Source: Lentisphaeria bacterium UBA7640 (GTDB taxonomy: Bacteria > Verrucomicrobiota > Lentisphaeria > Victivallales > Victivallaceae). Taken from it: a DNA stretch of 23,519 nt. Positions 22,457 through 23,519 of the stretch are shown in pieces. The stretch is from the NCBI GenBank assembly GCA_002483765.1, contig DLIO01000110.1, positions 1 to 23,519 on the forward strand, given 5' to 3'. Below the pieces are notes generated by a model. That model searched no databases, was not told where the DNA came from, and was given only the letters and a program-made list of their open reading frames with translations. The first letter of the stretch is position 1. Each line of letters opens with the position of its first letter. The position numbers were made by a program, and so were the translations under genes.

Positions 22457-23494
22457 ATGAACAAGAATTACTATTTTCACGTGGTAGGACGTTCGCCCAA
22501 TGCGGACGGCGGGATCTACAGCTACAAAATGGACAGCGCAAATGCCAAGCCGGAACAAATCGGTTTTACTGCGTTAAACGAAGCCAGTTATTTAATATCA
22601 GCTCCAGATCGTAAATTATTTTATGCTACTGGACGCGTTGATAAGGACAATTATGTGGCGACACTCCAATTCAATCAAGATCATAGTTTAACCCTTTTGA
22701 ACACTGTCCCTTCAGAAGGCGCCAGCACCTGCCATTTAACCACAGTTCCAGGCGGAAATTTTCTTTATACTGCCAATTATTCCTCTGGTGACTTTACGGA
22801 ATTTTCTCTGAAGAACGGTGTTGTTGATAAACTTATCCGAAAAATTGCGCACTCGGGTTCCGGACCCAATAAACCGCGCCAAAACGGCCCGCATCCGCAC
22901 TATGTCGGGGTTACTCCGGACGAGAAATACGTTTACATTGTCGACCTTGGCATTGACGCTATAAAAGCGTATCCATTTCATCCAGAAAACGGCATTGATA
23001 TTAATGCGGTAAAAACCTCAAACATCACGCCACGCGGTTCCGGCCCCCGACATTTAGTCTTTGATGGCAGTGGAAAGATTGCATATTTACTCAATGAACT
23101 GGGCAACACGGTTATTTCGCTAAGTTATGCGAACGGAATTTTCACACAACTCAACGAAATAAGCACTTTACCGCGATTCTTCAGTGGAAAAAACGACGCT
23201 GCCGCAATTAGAATTTCGGCGGATGGACGTTTTCTTTTCGCATCCAATCGCGGCTTTGACTCGATTGCGTGTTTTGAACTCAATGGTGACGGAACAATGA
23301 AACTTTATGACTTGGTTTATTCTGGCGGCGGAAAACCGCGCGATATTAATTTTTTGCCAGGCGGAAAAATGTTCGCCGCCGCCAATGAAGCTGGCAATGT
23401 CGCGTTTTTCGATTATGACCTGACCACCGGCAAATTAACCCCAAATGGCTTGTCATTCAAAATCCCTGGCGCACTCTGCATCTTCCCAGAATAA
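22457..23494 (+). CDS. Lactonase-family beta-propeller protein (6-phosphogluconolactonase-like)
   Basis: A 345-aa protein from the chosen start, close to the 330-380 aa of the YbhE/Pgl-type lactonase family (seven-bladed propeller). Recognisable family stretches are GGIYSYKMD, GNFLYTANYSSG, the catalytic-face RQNGPHPHYVGVTPDEKYVY with VDLGID, GSGPRHLVFDGSG, LNELGNTV, IRISADGRFLFASNRG and GGGKPRDINFLPGG near the end. Members hydrolyse 6-phosphogluconolactone or other sugar lactones, or act on substrates not yet known. No zwf or gnd is in view. A longer reading from ATG 22316 adds 47 residues with one membrane segment. The shorter form is preferred because of AAAGGAG at 22446-22452 and the domain boundary. 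The ATG and stop are otherwise clear. Confidence 0.85.
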   Translation: MNKNYYFHVVGRSPNADGGIYSYKMDSANAKPEQIGFTALNEASYLISAPDRKLFYATGRVDKDNYVATLQFNQDHSLTLLNTVPSEGASTCHLTTVPGGNFLYTANYSSGDFTEFSLKNGVVDKLIRKIAHSGSGPNKPRQNGPHPHYVGVTPDEKYVYIVDLGIDAIKAYPFHPENGIDINAVKTSNITPRGSGPRHLVFDGSGKIAYLLNELGNTVISLSYANGIFTQLNEISTLPRFFSGKNDAAAIRISADGRFLFASNRGFDSIACFELNGDGTMKLYDLVYSGGGKPRDINFLPGGKMFAAANEAGNVAFFDYDLTTGKLTPNGLSFKIPGALCIFPE

Positions 23495-23496
23495 TT

Positions 23497-23519
23497 AGTT
23501 GGGGAGTTGGAGAGTTGGA
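23497..23519. repeat. Start of a GGGGAGTTGGAGAGTTGGA repeat arm
   Basis: Immediately after the lactonase stop the sequence becomes AGTTGGGGAGTTGGAGAGTTGGA, the reverse complement of the (T/C)TCCCCAA tandem units at 4289-4324. It is cut by the window end, so a third composite element may begin here. Confidence 0.6.

Overview
The window looks like chromosomal DNA from an anaerobic, fermentative, Gram-negative-type bacterium. My best guess is the Lentisphaerota (Victivallales) or a neighbouring PVC lineage. This rests on a complete NAD(H)-linked trimeric [FeFe]-hydrogenase operon, a carbohydrate-binding-like secreted protein, and intergenic islands built from degenerate CACGGAA/TTCCGTG units of a kind I associate with PVC genomes. 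No rRNA or other phylogenetic marker is present, so placement is an inference. I see no transposase, integrase, phage gene or CRISPR array.

Layout. 1-260: tRNA-Gly(TCC) and tRNA-Tyr(GTA) with encoded CCA ends, followed by a strong terminator. 415-3824 (minus): probable operon murC, galE, a DUF2059 exported protein and a DEDDh exonuclease, joined by a 39-nt gap, a 4-nt overlap and a 3-nt gap. 3825-4340: a repeat-rich spacer. 4324-6800 (minus): an SGNH/GDSL hydrolase, then a small radical SAM protein closely coupled to an AraC-type regulator. 7014-8723 (plus): an AarF/UbiB-type atypical kinase. 8724-9258: a second repeat-rich spacer that also holds the hydrogenase promoter region.

9259-17390 (plus) is the centrepiece: rex, a sensory [FeFe]-hydrogenase-like protein with a PAS domain, a PP2C/SpoIIE phosphatase, then hydC, hydB and hydA of an electron-bifurcating-type hydrogenase, closed by a near-perfect bidirectional terminator. 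The order suggests that one transcript encodes two sensors (NADH/NAD+ through Rex, H2 or redox state through the sensory hydrogenase and phosphatase) together with the H2-producing enzyme. The maturases HydEFG are not in the window.

17498-18340 (minus) is a secreted carbohydrate-binding-like protein. 18590-21331 (minus) is a sulfur/persulfide module: a four-domain CoA-disulfide-reductase/rhodanese/TusA/DsrE-like fusion followed by an ArsR-family regulator, with an inverted repeat over its promoter that could be the regulator's operator. 21703-23494 (plus) holds a DUF805 membrane protein and a lactonase-type beta-propeller protein. The lactonase is preceded in frame by what looks like a DUF805 N-terminal fragment.

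The least explained structure is a dispersed 33-bp palindrome with core CGCGCGC-ATTAT-GCGCGCG flanked by AATT: four clean and two decayed copies. Two or three copies sit inside larger symmetrical intergenic elements with a purine-rich left arm and/or a pyrimidine-rich right arm. These elements start at or just after the stop codons of neighbouring genes.
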